Positions 9,070 through 17,871 of a stretch of DNA of 64,000 nt are shown piece by piece. Origin of the DNA: TMP-86 sp031394735 (GTDB lineage: Bacteria > Pseudomonadota > Gammaproteobacteria > Steroidobacterales > Steroidobacteraceae); assembly GCA_031394735.1 (NCBI GenBank), contig JANMXI010000217.1:19902-83901 (forward strand). Direction: 5' to 3'. A model generated the notes under the pieces. That model made no database searches and was not told the DNA's origin. It was given only the letters and a program-made list of their open reading frames with translations. Position 1 is the stretch's first letter. Every line of letters begins with the position of its first letter. The position numbers were made by a program, and so were the translations under genes.

Positions 9070-9399
9070 TCAATCCGGATGCTTTCCTTCTCGCTTATTC
9101 TCCAACAGCTTGCCAGTTATGGCATCGACACCGACCTCGTACGTCTTGGAGCCAACTTTGATATCAAAGGAATAGCGCAAGCCACTGCCGCCCTTTTCCT
9201 TCTCAAGTTCTTCATCGGTAATCTTGCCTGGACGCGCTTTCAGCGCAATGTCGCGTGCAGCCTGAATATCAATCTTTGTGTCCTTGGCAAGTTCTTCGCC
9301 AGGGTATGCTATTGCGACCGTACAAAATACCAAAGCACTCCCCGCCAATAACGCGGCAATGACATTTCGACCTCGAGTAAAACGCGATGACTGATTCAT
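9070..9399 (-). CDS. Periplasmic PepSY-domain protein
   Basis: 109 residues: signal peptide (NVIAALLAGSALVFCTVAIA, cleavage near residue 31) followed by a single PepSY domain. The domain shows the family pattern: helix (DIQAARDIALKARPGKITDEELEKE), then strands with YSFDIKVGSKTYEVGVDAITGKLL. PepSY domains are small periplasmic folds thought to bind peptides or inhibit proteases, and also sit next to two-component systems. No sensor gene is adjacent here. The single-domain secreted form is common in proteobacteria. Confidence 0.85.
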   Translation of the reverse strand: MNQSSRFTRGRNVIAALLAGSALVFCTVAIAYPGEELAKDTKIDIQAARDIALKARPGKITDEELEKEKGGSGLRYSFDIKVGSKTYEVGVDAITGKLLENKREGKHPD

Positions 9400-9826
9400 G
9401 ACTTGTACCTGTAATGTGCGCCGCCGATTGGAGGGCTATTACGCGGTTCGACTTGGTTAGTGGCACGTAGTTCCTTTGCCAGCACCACCGTCAGCCTTTC
9501 GGTCGACTGCGGGCGACTGATCCTAAGCGTATTGCCGGCTTACCCTGAGGTTATTGTCGAGTAAAGTACCTCGCGAAGGCATCGGCGTCCGAGTTGAACG
9601 GCAGCTTCGGACGATCCGCTTCGATCTATTGCACTTCCGGTCTTGGCCGGACTGAGACGGGGCGGCGTCCCGAGAGCCCTCATCCCGCGGAATTCAACAC
9701 TTGCAATCCTGCCGATGCCGCACAAGGGACAATCGTGACCCCGAGTAGCCTCGCATTACGGGCAGTCCTGAAACGAGCGATGCACGGTACGCGCCAAGAT
9801 AGACGCCACAAAACCCGAACGGCCTT
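9400..9826. other. Intergenic stretch without recognised gene
   Basis: 427 bp. It holds scattered short frames without a recognisable product. Phrases such as TTGAACGGCAGCTTCGG look like the degenerate dispersed repeats common in such genomes, but no full copy recurs within this window, so I do not call a repeat family. Confidence 0.4.
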
Positions 9827-10849
9827 TCAGTTCGCCCTGCTTACCGGAAGCGCTAGACGCCCGGCTGCCGGTTCGAAGCGCGCTGGGTCAGCAACCAAGA
9901 ACAGAGGCCACTCTCCGCTGTCCCCTCGCATCGTGGCCAATTGAAACACCCTGTCCGGACGCCCAAGATCCTTCATAAAGTCGTCAACGCCTTTGAGCAC
10001 CGAGGGAACGTCCATCCATGTACCTTTTGATTCAACAAAGAACCCGTGGGACTTTCCCGCATATTTGAACCGCACGACGGCGCGCCCGTCGCGCTGATAA
10101 ATACGCACCCCCTCTTGCGAAAGCTGAGGATCGTCTCCGACTCGGAGTGTCCTTGTGCTGTCGAAGACCTGCATTGTGAGCTGAGTCAATTCCGTGACAT
10201 CAATCAGCTTTTCTGATGGGCTGCTCGATTGCGAAACCTGATCGATCTTGACGCACGGATCTGCACTTGCGAGCAATTGCGTTAACAGCTCATCGTGATG
10301 CAATTCAAATCCTGGATCTCGCACGCATGCTTGCACCAGCCGGTTTTCGTGGTCAAATAGGGCGTGGAGGATTGTGTCGAATTTGTTGAGCGCTGTGATG
10401 GGCCTCGTAATCCAACCATCGATGCGGGCCAGATCCACCGGAGCGAATGCCTTGATCAAGCCTGCCTCGCGAAAGACCTCAGCAACATCCGATGCGGTCA
10501 GTCCTTGCTCAATCCAACGGTAGAGCAATCCGTCCGTAGGATGCAGCCTCTTGAGAACATCCTGGTCTTTCGCGCCTGCGCGCATTAGCGCAAATGCGAG
10601 ATCTTCACCCGAGTACCCGTCGCTGTGCTCTTGGAGGGCCTCTCTCAAAGCGGCTGTAAGGAGCGGATCGACTGGCCAGACTTCATTTCTATATCTCTCT
10701 TCGCCGACAGCGCGGTAGGTCCGGTTGCCAATGTCGATCACTATCCGATGGATCAGATACTTCTCATCCTCAACTGACTTGAATTGCTCCGTCTCCCATC
10801 CCAGTATTTCTATCAGCTTGCGTGTGCTGGGCTTGAAGTCGCCGCTCAT
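9827..10849 (-). CDS. Hypothetical protein, 340 residues
   Basis: I do not recognise this protein. It lacks a signal peptide or membrane helix and looks soluble. Its first half is rich in acidic helices (LTAALREALQEHSDGYSGEDLAFALMRAG; HPTDGLLYRWIEQGLTASDVAEVFREAGL), and its end is a beta-rich segment (GRAVVRFKYAGKSHGFFVESKGTWMDVPSVLKGVDDFM) resembling a small alpha/beta domain. I start it at the ATG at 10849 (MSGDFKPSTRK): the frame is open to 11119, but the extra 90 residues are Arg/Pro-rich and low in coding character. Codon use is slightly less GC-biased than its neighbours, so acquisition is possible. Confidence 0.6.
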   Translation of the reverse strand: MSGDFKPSTRKLIEILGWETEQFKSVEDEKYLIHRIVIDIGNRTYRAVGEERYRNEVWPVDPLLTAALREALQEHSDGYSGEDLAFALMRAGAKDQDVLKRLHPTDGLLYRWIEQGLTASDVAEVFREAGLIKAFAPVDLARIDGWITRPITALNKFDTILHALFDHENRLVQACVRDPGFELHHDELLTQLLASADPCVKIDQVSQSSSPSEKLIDVTELTQLTMQVFDSTRTLRVGDDPQLSQEGVRIYQRDGRAVVRFKYAGKSHGFFVESKGTWMDVPSVLKGVDDFMKDLGRPDRVFQLATMRGDSGEWPLFLVADPARFEPAAGRLALPVSRAN

Positions 10850-11309
10850 GTCAGGTCCAGGTTTGGTTCGTTGACGCTCGAATTGGAATCCTACTTCAAC
10901 CTCCGGCCAGGGCGGTACGATTGTCAGCTTGGCGGCGCCGACTTTCCGCGGTTGACTGACCGGTCTTACTCGAGGTAGGGAACTGTGGCTGCGTCTTGGC
11001 GGGCAAAGTCGCCGTTCAGCCAGAATCTGGCACTTTACTGGCAATGAGAGCGGTCGCCAAAAGCTGAATTCAACAGTTCCAGGGTTGGTGTAGTCCGCGA
11101 AGGGGGAAAGCTGACCCACGGCCGACTATGGCAGCAGTCCGCATTCTGGTGTATCAGATGAACGATTTGCTCGGCTGATTATGTCAAGCGTCTTGTGATT
11201 CGGAAGTAGTAACCTCTGGAACTTCAAGAACCTCCTGGGTCGGCCTGATAGGTCCGCCAGGAAGCATCGATTCCCTACAGTTTCGCGGTGTTCGGCCGAC
11301 TACCCGAGC
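10850..11309. other. Intergenic stretch without recognised gene
   Basis: 460 bp between two divergently oriented genes. It must hold both promoters. The minus strand is open for 270 bp in the frame of the downstream hypothetical gene, but the translation is compositionally odd and matches nothing I know. No RNA gene is seen. Confidence 0.4.
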
Positions 11310-13322
11310 ATGTCGAAAATACCGAAACCAACCCCGCCCAGAATGCAGGCGCCGGGGATTCCTGCAGACGAGCCCGCACGTCTGTTGGCGCTATATCGTC
11401 TCGGACTGCTGGATACGGCCCCGTCAGAATCCTTTGACCGCATTACGCATCTCGCCGCCGAAGCACTGGATGTACCCATCCTGCTGGTATCCCTGGTCGA
11501 CTCCAATCGCCAATGGTTTAAGTCCTGTGTCGGACTGGACGCGACTGAAACCTCACGGGAAGTGTCCTTTTGCGGTCACGTGGTATTCGACCGCAAACCA
11601 CTGGTAATCAACGATGCGACCGCAGATCCACGATTTGCCGGCAACCCGCTTGTCACCGGCGCTCCGCACATTCGGGCCTATATGGGCGTTCCCCTGTTCA
11701 CTCTGGATCTTCAACCGATCGGCACCTTGTGCGCAATCGATGTCAAGTGCCGCCGATTCTCGGACGAGGATCTGCGCAAGCTGACCAAATTCGCCAAGAT
11801 TGTTGAAGAAACCGTTCACGCGAAGGAACTCACGTCACGAACCGAATCGGTTTTGAAGCACGCGACCGAACGCGAGGCGCTTTTCCGGGACACTTTCGAG
11901 CAAGCCGCAGTGGGTATCGTCCACACGGCACCAGATGGTCACATGATCCGATTTAACCAGCGGACCTGTGAACTGCTGGGCTACAGCCAAGAAGAACTCG
12001 GTGTCGTCACGATGTTCGATATCACATTTGCGGACGACATACCGGAAAACGCTCGACTGTTTCAACAGATCATCGCAGGCGATATCCACCGCTACCAGAT
12101 GGAAAAGCGATTCATTCGAAAAGACGGTTCGTTGCTATGGGTGGATCTGTCCGTCTCGCTCAAGCGCGACTCGTACGGAGAACCGGACTATATGATCGCC
12201 GTGATCGAGGACATTTCGAAGCGAAAGGCTTCCGAGGCGGAACTTGTACGCACCCGGGATACATTGGCCAATGAAGTGGCGAAGCAAACGAAGGCTCTAC
12301 GGGAACGAAATCAGACACTGCTCTCCCAGGTGAAGAAATCCCTAGAATTTGAACGAGCGCAACGTCGCAGCGAACGACGCACACGCGCGATCGCCAATTC
12401 AATTCCAGCCATGATCGGCTACTGGAATCGCGACCTTCGCTGCGAGTTCGCCAACAATGCCTACCGACTGTGGTTCAATGTCGATCCCGAGAAGATGATC
12501 GGGATGACAATGCAAGAAGTGTTGGGCGAGGCACTATTTCGAAAGAACGAGCCGCACGTTTGCATGGCACTCGAAGGCCATGAGCAGCAGTTTGAACGGA
12601 CATTGAAAAAGGCAGACGGCAGCGTCTCATTCACGGAGGCACGCTACATTCCTGACCTGGACGAATCCGGCGAGATACGCGGGTTCTACGTGTTTGTGGC
12701 GGACATCACTCGATTGCGGGCCGCGCATTCTGAAATGGAAGCGTTGAACTCAAAGCTTCATCACGACAGTACGACGGATTACCTGACCGGCATCGCCAAC
12801 CGCCGCGTTTTCAGCCAGCACAGCGAGGAAGCAGCAGCACGTTGCCAGACTTCGGGTGTTCCCTATGGACTGATTCTGATTGATCTCGACAATTTCAAAA
12901 TGGTCAACGACACCTACGGACATGATGTCGGTGACGACGTACTTAGAGCGACCGGTCGTATATTGAAAGACCAATTACGCGACCGGGAAGACATCGGTGC
13001 TCGGCTAGGCGGTGAAGAATTCGCTGTCCTGTGCTTCGGAGACTTGAACGAGGAATCCTTGACTCAGCTCGCAGAGCGAATCCGTGGTCAGATCAACCTC
13101 GAAACCATCCACTGCGCGAAGGGGCCTGTTCGCGTGACCTGCAGTTTTGGTCTGGCGCTGAGCCAGCCACACGATGCCGCCTGGAAGAATATCTACGCCC
13201 GAGCGGATGCCGCCCTGTATGAAGCAAAGGCTTCTGGTAAGGACCGGGTCGTGTTCAGCGCATCTCCGGTAAAAGGAGTCACCGGTCGGTTTAGATCGAT
13301 TCGAATCGTCAGCAGTAACTGA
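11310..13322 (+). CDS. Diguanylate cyclase with GAF and two PAS domains
   Basis: 670 residues, soluble. Order: GAF (about 25-180, with VSFCGHVV and the conserved NPLVTG), PAS 1 with PAC (about 195-310, starting DTFEQAAVGIVHTAPDG), a short coiled coil (about 315-365), PAS 2 (about 370-490) and GGDEF (about 505-655). The active site is GGEEF, normally competent for c-di-GMP synthesis from two GTP. The position of the inhibitory RxxD site, five residues before GGEEF, reads DRED, so classical product inhibition may be lost. The sensors point to a cytosolic signal such as a small ligand, light or redox. Confidence 0.9.
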   Translation: MSKIPKPTPPRMQAPGIPADEPARLLALYRLGLLDTAPSESFDRITHLAAEALDVPILLVSLVDSNRQWFKSCVGLDATETSREVSFCGHVVFDRKPLVINDATADPRFAGNPLVTGAPHIRAYMGVPLFTLDLQPIGTLCAIDVKCRRFSDEDLRKLTKFAKIVEETVHAKELTSRTESVLKHATEREALFRDTFEQAAVGIVHTAPDGHMIRFNQRTCELLGYSQEELGVVTMFDITFADDIPENARLFQQIIAGDIHRYQMEKRFIRKDGSLLWVDLSVSLKRDSYGEPDYMIAVIEDISKRKASEAELVRTRDTLANEVAKQTKALRERNQTLLSQVKKSLEFERAQRRSERRTRAIANSIPAMIGYWNRDLRCEFANNAYRLWFNVDPEKMIGMTMQEVLGEALFRKNEPHVCMALEGHEQQFERTLKKADGSVSFTEARYIPDLDESGEIRGFYVFVADITRLRAAHSEMEALNSKLHHDSTTDYLTGIANRRVFSQHSEEAAARCQTSGVPYGLILIDLDNFKMVNDTYGHDVGDDVLRATGRILKDQLRDREDIGARLGGEEFAVLCFGDLNEESLTQLAERIRGQINLETIHCAKGPVRVTCSFGLALSQPHDAAWKNIYARADAALYEAKASGKDRVVFSASPVKGVTGRFRSIRIVSSN

Positions 13323-13481
13323 TTAAGAACGTGCGAACCGCGCGTGCAGCTTGCGCCGGTTCCCGAGTCCTTCAGGGACCGCCTTAGCAAATCCACGTAC
13401 ACGCCAATCGAGCATTGCAGCCACAAGGTCCTGGCCTGCGACCACAGAAAGCAACCCAACTGTAGCGAGTGCGAGCAGCAC
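13323..13481 (-). CDS. Possible small membrane protein (52 residues)
   Basis: A short frame directly behind the convergent GGDEF gene. From the GTG at 13481 it encodes one hydrophobic helix (VLLALATVGLLSVVAG) followed by a basic tail (DWRVRGFAKAVPEGLGNRRKLHARFARS), a plausible single-span topology. The same frame upstream reads nine residues from an ATG (13511) with AGGGG ahead of it, interrupted by one TAA just before the GTG. So the gene either starts at GTG or has a nonsense codon at position 10. I know no family for it. Confidence 0.4.
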   Translation of the reverse strand: MLLALATVGLLSVVAGQDLVAAMLDWRVRGFAKAVPEGLGNRRKLHARFARS

Positions 13482-13616
13482 TTAGAATCGCCACATTCCG
13501 AATTCAAACATTGTTCATACCCCTAGCGTGTCCAACTTAGGTTCGTTATGGAACGTGTAACGCTGGAACAAATGTTTGAGAGCACGTTGCCGCAGAATGC
13601 CTGCCCGACGGGATAC

Positions 13617-14975
13617 TTATTTTTTCCTTTTCGCCAGCAAAGGCTTTGGCCCGCCCTCGAGGCCAACCAGACCCAGCGTCGTCAACAGCAGGCCTTGCGG
13701 CCCCCGCCAGGCGCTTACCGGCTCGTACCACTCGTCGAGCGAATGCGCCTTGTCGCCAACGCCGCCGCCCGACGCAGTGATAGCCGGGACGCCAAGACCC
13801 AAAGGCACGTTTGAGTCGGTGCTACGCGCGACGGTGGCCGGGGGCTTCTGACCGAGCGCGACGATTGCGCCGATCCAGGTGGAGGCCACCGCATTGTCGC
13901 TGCTTCCCGCGCCGGCCGGTCGATCGCCCAACAGAGTTCGTTCGACGCGGATGGGCTCAGCGCCCCAACGCTTACCTTCGTCCACGCCAGCGCGATCCGC
14001 CGCCGCCAATATCTGTTCTTCGATAGCGGCAAGCGCGGTGGGCGATTCCGACCGCATGTCGACCTGTAGCTGCGCCTTCTCCGCAATGGCGTTGATGGCA
14101 GTGCCGCCCGAGACAAGAGCCACTGTAAACGTCGTTTTTGGTTCGGCGGTCGGCTTCAGGTCTGAGATCGTGCTGATCGCGCGGCCCAGGGCATGCACCG
14201 CGCTGGGCGTTCCGAAGTTCTCGTAGCTGTGACCGCCTGGGCCCAGGAAGGTCAGTTGCCAGCGGCGGCTGCCTACGGCGCGGGTGACGACTTCGGATTC
14301 TCCAGGAGCCAAGTCAGGTCCCTCGGTGCCGTCGACGGAAATGAAGCCGTCGATATCGGTGCGATCGCGGAACAGTGCCTTCACACCACGCAGATTGCCA
14401 AGGCCCTCTTCACCGACCGTTGCCACGAACAAAACGTCGCCTTGGGTGCGCAGCTTGTTCGCCTGCATCGATCTCAGCACCGACAACAGCACGGCGAGAC
14501 CGCGCGCATCGTCCGTTATGCCTGCACCATGGTAACGATTGCCGACTTTGCGAACTTTGACGTCAGTGTCTGCTGAGAACACAGTGTCCAAGTGCGCCGA
14601 CAGCACCAACGTCGGTCCGCCGCGACGGGTGCCAGGACGCTGAGCGATCACGTTGCCTTCACTGTCGATGGCAATTTTGCTCAATCCCAATCCGCGCAGG
14701 CGACGCACATAGTCATCCGCGCGCACCTGTTCTTTGTGCGACGGCGCCGGCGTTTCGGCGATCTCGATCTGCTCCTTGAGGGTGCGCTCGTCTTCGCTGC
14801 GAATCTGTTCCAGCACCGTTTTTACGGCCGACTGGCTGCGCAGGGATTTAAGGACGGGCTCCGTCTTGGCCCCGACCGCCTCCGCCGCTGGCGAGTCGAG
14901 CGCGAACAAAGGAGTCCACAACAAAAGCGCGAAAGCGAGTTTGGAACCCGCGAGCTTCAGATCATGCATGGTCAT
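13617..14975 (-). CDS. Secreted M20-family metallopeptidase
   Basis: 452 residues with a signal peptide (KLAFALLLWTPLFALDSPAAEA). Zinc-site motifs of the M20 clan are in order: SAHLDTV (His/Asp), GITDDARGLA (bridging Asp), TVGEEGLGN (catalytic Glu pair), a dimerisation insert starting RRWQLTFLGPGGHSYENFG, and the C-terminal KAHSLDEWYE histidine. It should cleave peptides or acyl-amino acids in the periplasm. ATG at 14975 is chosen; a second ATG six bases on is equally possible. The frame is open for another 152 codons over the kinase gene, which is shadow. It lies 65 bp after the kinase stop, so it may be the last operon gene. Confidence 0.85.
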   Translation of the reverse strand: MTMHDLKLAGSKLAFALLLWTPLFALDSPAAEAVGAKTEPVLKSLRSQSAVKTVLEQIRSEDERTLKEQIEIAETPAPSHKEQVRADDYVRRLRGLGLSKIAIDSEGNVIAQRPGTRRGGPTLVLSAHLDTVFSADTDVKVRKVGNRYHGAGITDDARGLAVLLSVLRSMQANKLRTQGDVLFVATVGEEGLGNLRGVKALFRDRTDIDGFISVDGTEGPDLAPGESEVVTRAVGSRRWQLTFLGPGGHSYENFGTPSAVHALGRAISTISDLKPTAEPKTTFTVALVSGGTAINAIAEKAQLQVDMRSESPTALAAIEEQILAAADRAGVDEGKRWGAEPIRVERTLLGDRPAGAGSSDNAVASTWIGAIVALGQKPPATVARSTDSNVPLGLGVPAITASGGGVGDKAHSLDEWYEPVSAWRGPQGLLLTTLGLVGLEGGPKPLLAKRKK

Positions 14976-15040
14976 TGAGTCCCGCGACTGAGGCCATCGT
15001 GGCCGGTCTCGCCATGATAACGAATGATGTCGCCGTAGAC

Positions 15041-16297
15041 TCAACTGCGAGGCAGAGTGATTACGAAGGCGCTGCGCGCTCCGCCGGCACTCCCATCCAA
15101 CACGATGCAGCGAGCGTCGCCGCCGTGGCGGCGCGCGATCTGCCGCACCAGCGCGAGCCCCAAGCCGGTGCCGGCGGCGTTGCGCGAGCTGGCTGGGCGG
15201 TAGAACGGCTCGAACACCTTGTCGAATTCCGCCGGCGGCACGCCCGGACCGGCGTCCTCCACGCTGAGTGTTGCCGTGCCGGCATCCGCCGTAATACGCA
15301 GGCGGGTGGGAGGAGCGCCGTGGCGTCGCGCGTTCTCGAGGAGATTGCTCAACAATCGACGCAGCAGCCGTGCGTCGCCGCGCAGCGGGGTGACGCTGCC
15401 TTCGAGCTGCGCCTCGTCGTAGCGCGCGCACTCCTCGGCGGCGAGAGCCAGCAGGTCGAGTTCGTCGTCCGCGATTGCGGCCACGCTATCCAAGCGGCTC
15501 GCCAGTAGGATCTCGTCGACCAGCCGGTCCAGCTCGGCAATGTCATGCTCCAAGCCCTGCTTGCGCTCCGCGTCGACAGAGTCCTTCATCAGTTCGACAG
15601 CGAGGCGGATGCGCGCCAGCGGCGTGCGCAATTCGTGCGAGGTGTTGGCGAGCAGGGACTTGTGGCTGTTCACCAGCTGCTCGATCTGCGTCGCCGCGCG
15701 GTTGAAACTGGTGGCGAGCCGAGCCACTTCGTCGTGACCCTCGACGGCGACGCGGGCCGCGAGATCGCCGGCGCCAAGCGACTCGACGCCTTTTTGCAGC
15801 CGTTCGAGCCGCCGGCTGATCTGGCGCACGATGGGAAACGCTGCGACGCCGATCGCGACGGCGAGTAGCACCAGCATCAAATGAAAGGCGGCGCGCGCGC
15901 GCGCGTCGCCCATGGGCACGCTCGCCACCAACCAGCGCCCGTCGTTGAGCCGAACGTAGGAGATGGGCGCATGGTCCCAGCGGAACATGCCGACGGCATC
16001 GTGATGCCGTTCGCCGGGAAAGGGCATGGGCCGACCGATGGCCGCAACCGCGGTGCCGTTGGGATCGAACAGCGTGACGTTCCCCTTGAGTCCCTCGGCG
16101 AGCCGGCCGAGCGCGGCCTGCTGATCCGCGGCGGGCGCCGCGGCGGGCGGCAATATATTCTGCACCAGCCTGCCCAGGGTGACGCCGGCCTGTTCCGCCG
16201 AGTCGCCGGTGAAGTGCCAGAGCGCTGCGGTTGCGATCACGAACAGGAACAAGCTGGCGATGAGCGCCAGATAGAAGCGCAGGTAAAGCCGCAGCAT
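15041..16297 (-). CDS. Sensor histidine kinase (CpxA/EnvZ type)
   Basis: 418 residues: TM1 (about 8-29), periplasmic sensor (30-136), TM2 (137-157), HAMP (158-212), HisKA with phospho-acceptor H221 in SHELRTPLARI, then HATPase with N-box LLSNLLENARRHG (about 316-328), G1 DAGPG (348-352) and G2 GTGLGLALV. All catalytic boxes are intact. Its ATG overlaps the stop of the response regulator by one base (TGATG), so translation is probably coupled. With a Spy/CpxP-like protein encoded just upstream, it looks like a Cpx-type envelope sensor, although the small sensor domain has no clear identity. Confidence 0.92.
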   Translation of the reverse strand: MLRLYLRFYLALIASLFLFVIATAALWHFTGDSAEQAGVTLGRLVQNILPPAAAPAADQQAALGRLAEGLKGNVTLFDPNGTAVAAIGRPMPFPGERHHDAVGMFRWDHAPISYVRLNDGRWLVASVPMGDARARAAFHLMLVLLAVAIGVAAFPIVRQISRRLERLQKGVESLGAGDLAARVAVEGHDEVARLATSFNRAATQIEQLVNSHKSLLANTSHELRTPLARIRLAVELMKDSVDAERKQGLEHDIAELDRLVDEILLASRLDSVAAIADDELDLLALAAEECARYDEAQLEGSVTPLRGDARLLRRLLSNLLENARRHGAPPTRLRITADAGTATLSVEDAGPGVPPAEFDKVFEPFYRPASSRNAAGTGLGLALVRQIARRHGGDARCIVLDGSAGGARSAFVITLPRS

Positions 16298-16989
16298 CAG
16301 TCCTGCGCCTTGGCGAACACGTAGCCTGCGCCTCGCACGGTGATCACGCGCCGCGGCTTCTTCGGGTCGTCCTCGATGGCCGCGCGGATGCGCGACATGT
16401 GCACGTCGATCGAACGGTCGAATGCTTCCAACGGCTCGCCCTTGACGAGATCGAGCAACGCTTCGCGGGACAGGATGCGTCCGGCGCGCTGCGCTAGCGC
16501 CAGCAGCAAGTCAAACTGGTGGCCGGTGAGATCGCAGTCTCGCCCGTCGAGTCGCACGGCGCGTGCGGCTATGTCGATCTCGAGTCGGCCGAATTGCAGC
16601 GGCGCGTCAGCGGCGGTGCGGTCGCCTCCGCGGCGTCGCAGAATGGCGCGCAGCCGAGCCAGGAGTTCGCGCGGTTCGAAGGGCTTTGGCAGATAGTCAT
16701 CCGCGCCGAGTTCGAGACCGACGATGCGGTCGATCGGCTCGCCGCGCCCCGTCAACATGAGCACGGGCGTGTCATAGCGGGCGCGCACCTGGCGGCAGAC
16801 GTCAAGGCCGTCCATGTCGGGAAGCATGAGATCCAGAATGATGGCGTCGAAACCACCGTGGCCGAGCTGCTCGAGGGCGGCGGCGCCGCTGATCGCGTGG
16901 GTCATGCGAAAACCCGCCTGGCTAAGATACTCGCACAGCATCCCGGCCAGGCGGACGTCGTCTTCAACCAGTAACAGGCGCTCGCTCAT
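16297..16989 (-). CDS. OmpR-family response regulator
   Basis: 230 residues. Receiver domain with acidic pocket D10/D11, phosphorylation site D53 (ILDLMLPDMDG), T80 and K102 (LPKPFEPREL); DNA-binding winged helix from about residue 125 to 226 ending in RGAGYVFA. Both parts are complete. It should bind direct-repeat promoter sites when phosphorylated by the partner kinase that follows with a one-base overlap. It lies 63 bp after the Spy-like gene on the same strand. Family membership is certain; the name CpxR would be an inference from gene order. Confidence 0.93.
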   Translation of the reverse strand: MSERLLLVEDDVRLAGMLCEYLSQAGFRMTHAISGAAALEQLGHGGFDAIILDLMLPDMDGLDVCRQVRARYDTPVLMLTGRGEPIDRIVGLELGADDYLPKPFEPRELLARLRAILRRRGGDRTAADAPLQFGRLEIDIAARAVRLDGRDCDLTGHQFDLLLALAQRAGRILSREALLDLVKGEPLEAFDRSIDVHMSRIRAAIEDDPKKPRRVITVRGAGYVFAKAQD

Positions 16990-17052
16990 GGGGAGAATGA
17001 CTGTAGAGGCTCCCGACGGCTGGTGCCAGGGGGAGCCTCCACAGTGCGCGCC

Positions 17053-17595
17053 TCAGGTCGCCGGCATGGCGTGCATCCGATCCAGGTGCTTGACCAAGGA
17101 CTGGCGCTGCGCCGGGGTGAGTACTTCGCCCACGTCGCCGATCAACTGCGAGAGTCGCTTGGAGGCCTGTTCCGCCAGTTGCAAGTGCTGCTGGCGCACG
17201 GACTCCAGCGAGGCACGGTCGACCGTGGTCTGAGTGAGCGCCAGCTCAGCCTGTGCCCGGGTCGCACGGACCTGAGTGTGCAGCGGCAGCAGATCGTCTA
17301 CGGCCTGCTTCACGAGCGGACCGATCTGCGCCTTCTGGGTTTCGGTGGCATCCACTTCGACGTAGAAATGCTTGAGCACGTGATCGACGTGCGCGTTCAC
17401 TTCGGCGACGCTGTGGGTGCCGTCCATCACGGAACCGTGATGCCAGCCGCCCATGGCGATGGCACTGGCGGACACGCCGGCGCCGACGGTCACGGCAATG
17501 CCGGCGGCAAAGGCGAGCAAGGTGTGGCGGTCAAATAAGCGGCGCCGCGCGGGGGCGACGGGCGGTTGAGGAGAAGAGTCGGTAGTCGGGGTCAT
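17053..17595 (-). CDS. Spy/CpxP-like periplasmic protein
   Basis: 180 residues. After a cytosolic Pro/Arg-rich lead comes one hydrophobic segment (LLAFAAGIAVTVGAGVSASAIAMGG, about 29-52), so it may be membrane-anchored rather than cleaved. The rest is a helical hairpin protein with the LTPAQRQSLVKHLD motif of the Spy/CpxP (LTxxQ) family near its C-terminus. These are ATP-independent chaperones or feedback inhibitors of Cpx-type sensors. ATG at 17595 has AGGAAGGA six bases upstream; a longer open frame to 17709 lacks an RBS. It is the first gene of the regulator/kinase operon, fitting autoregulation. Confidence 0.8.
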   Translation of the reverse strand: MTPTTDSSPQPPVAPARRRLFDRHTLLAFAAGIAVTVGAGVSASAIAMGGWHHGSVMDGTHSVAEVNAHVDHVLKHFYVEVDATETQKAQIGPLVKQAVDDLLPLHTQVRATRAQAELALTQTTVDRASLESVRQQHLQLAEQASKRLSQLIGDVGEVLTPAQRQSLVKHLDRMHAMPAT

Positions 17596-17871
17596 GGCAG
17601 TCCTTCCTAAATAGTTTGTGGGAGACACGGCCTGCAGTCTGGACGGCTGGGATTGCGCGTCGTTGTCCGGGGCGTAAAGTTTTGTGAAGTGCGGCGCCGG
17701 AGCGCTCATCGCTGGCTTTCGGACATGTAAAACACGCCAACAGCGATCGTTCGAATCAATTGCTAGGTGCTATCGCCCAATAAATTGCTGCGCGAATACA
17801 AATCCTTGACTTTCCCATCTCTGCTCAATGGTGGCGTTTTAGAGACTAGGCCTGTCCGCGATGATGCGTCT

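Noticed and set aside
10960..11130. Degenerate dispersed repeats in gene-poor DNA at 9-11 kb
   Set aside because: Phrases such as CGGCGACTTTGCCCGCC look familiar from other genomes, but no two copies in this window align well enough to define a unit.
14976..15431. N-terminal extension of the M20 peptidase frame
   Set aside because: 152 codons of Arg-rich sequence overlapping the kinase gene; the signal peptide at 14975 marks the start.
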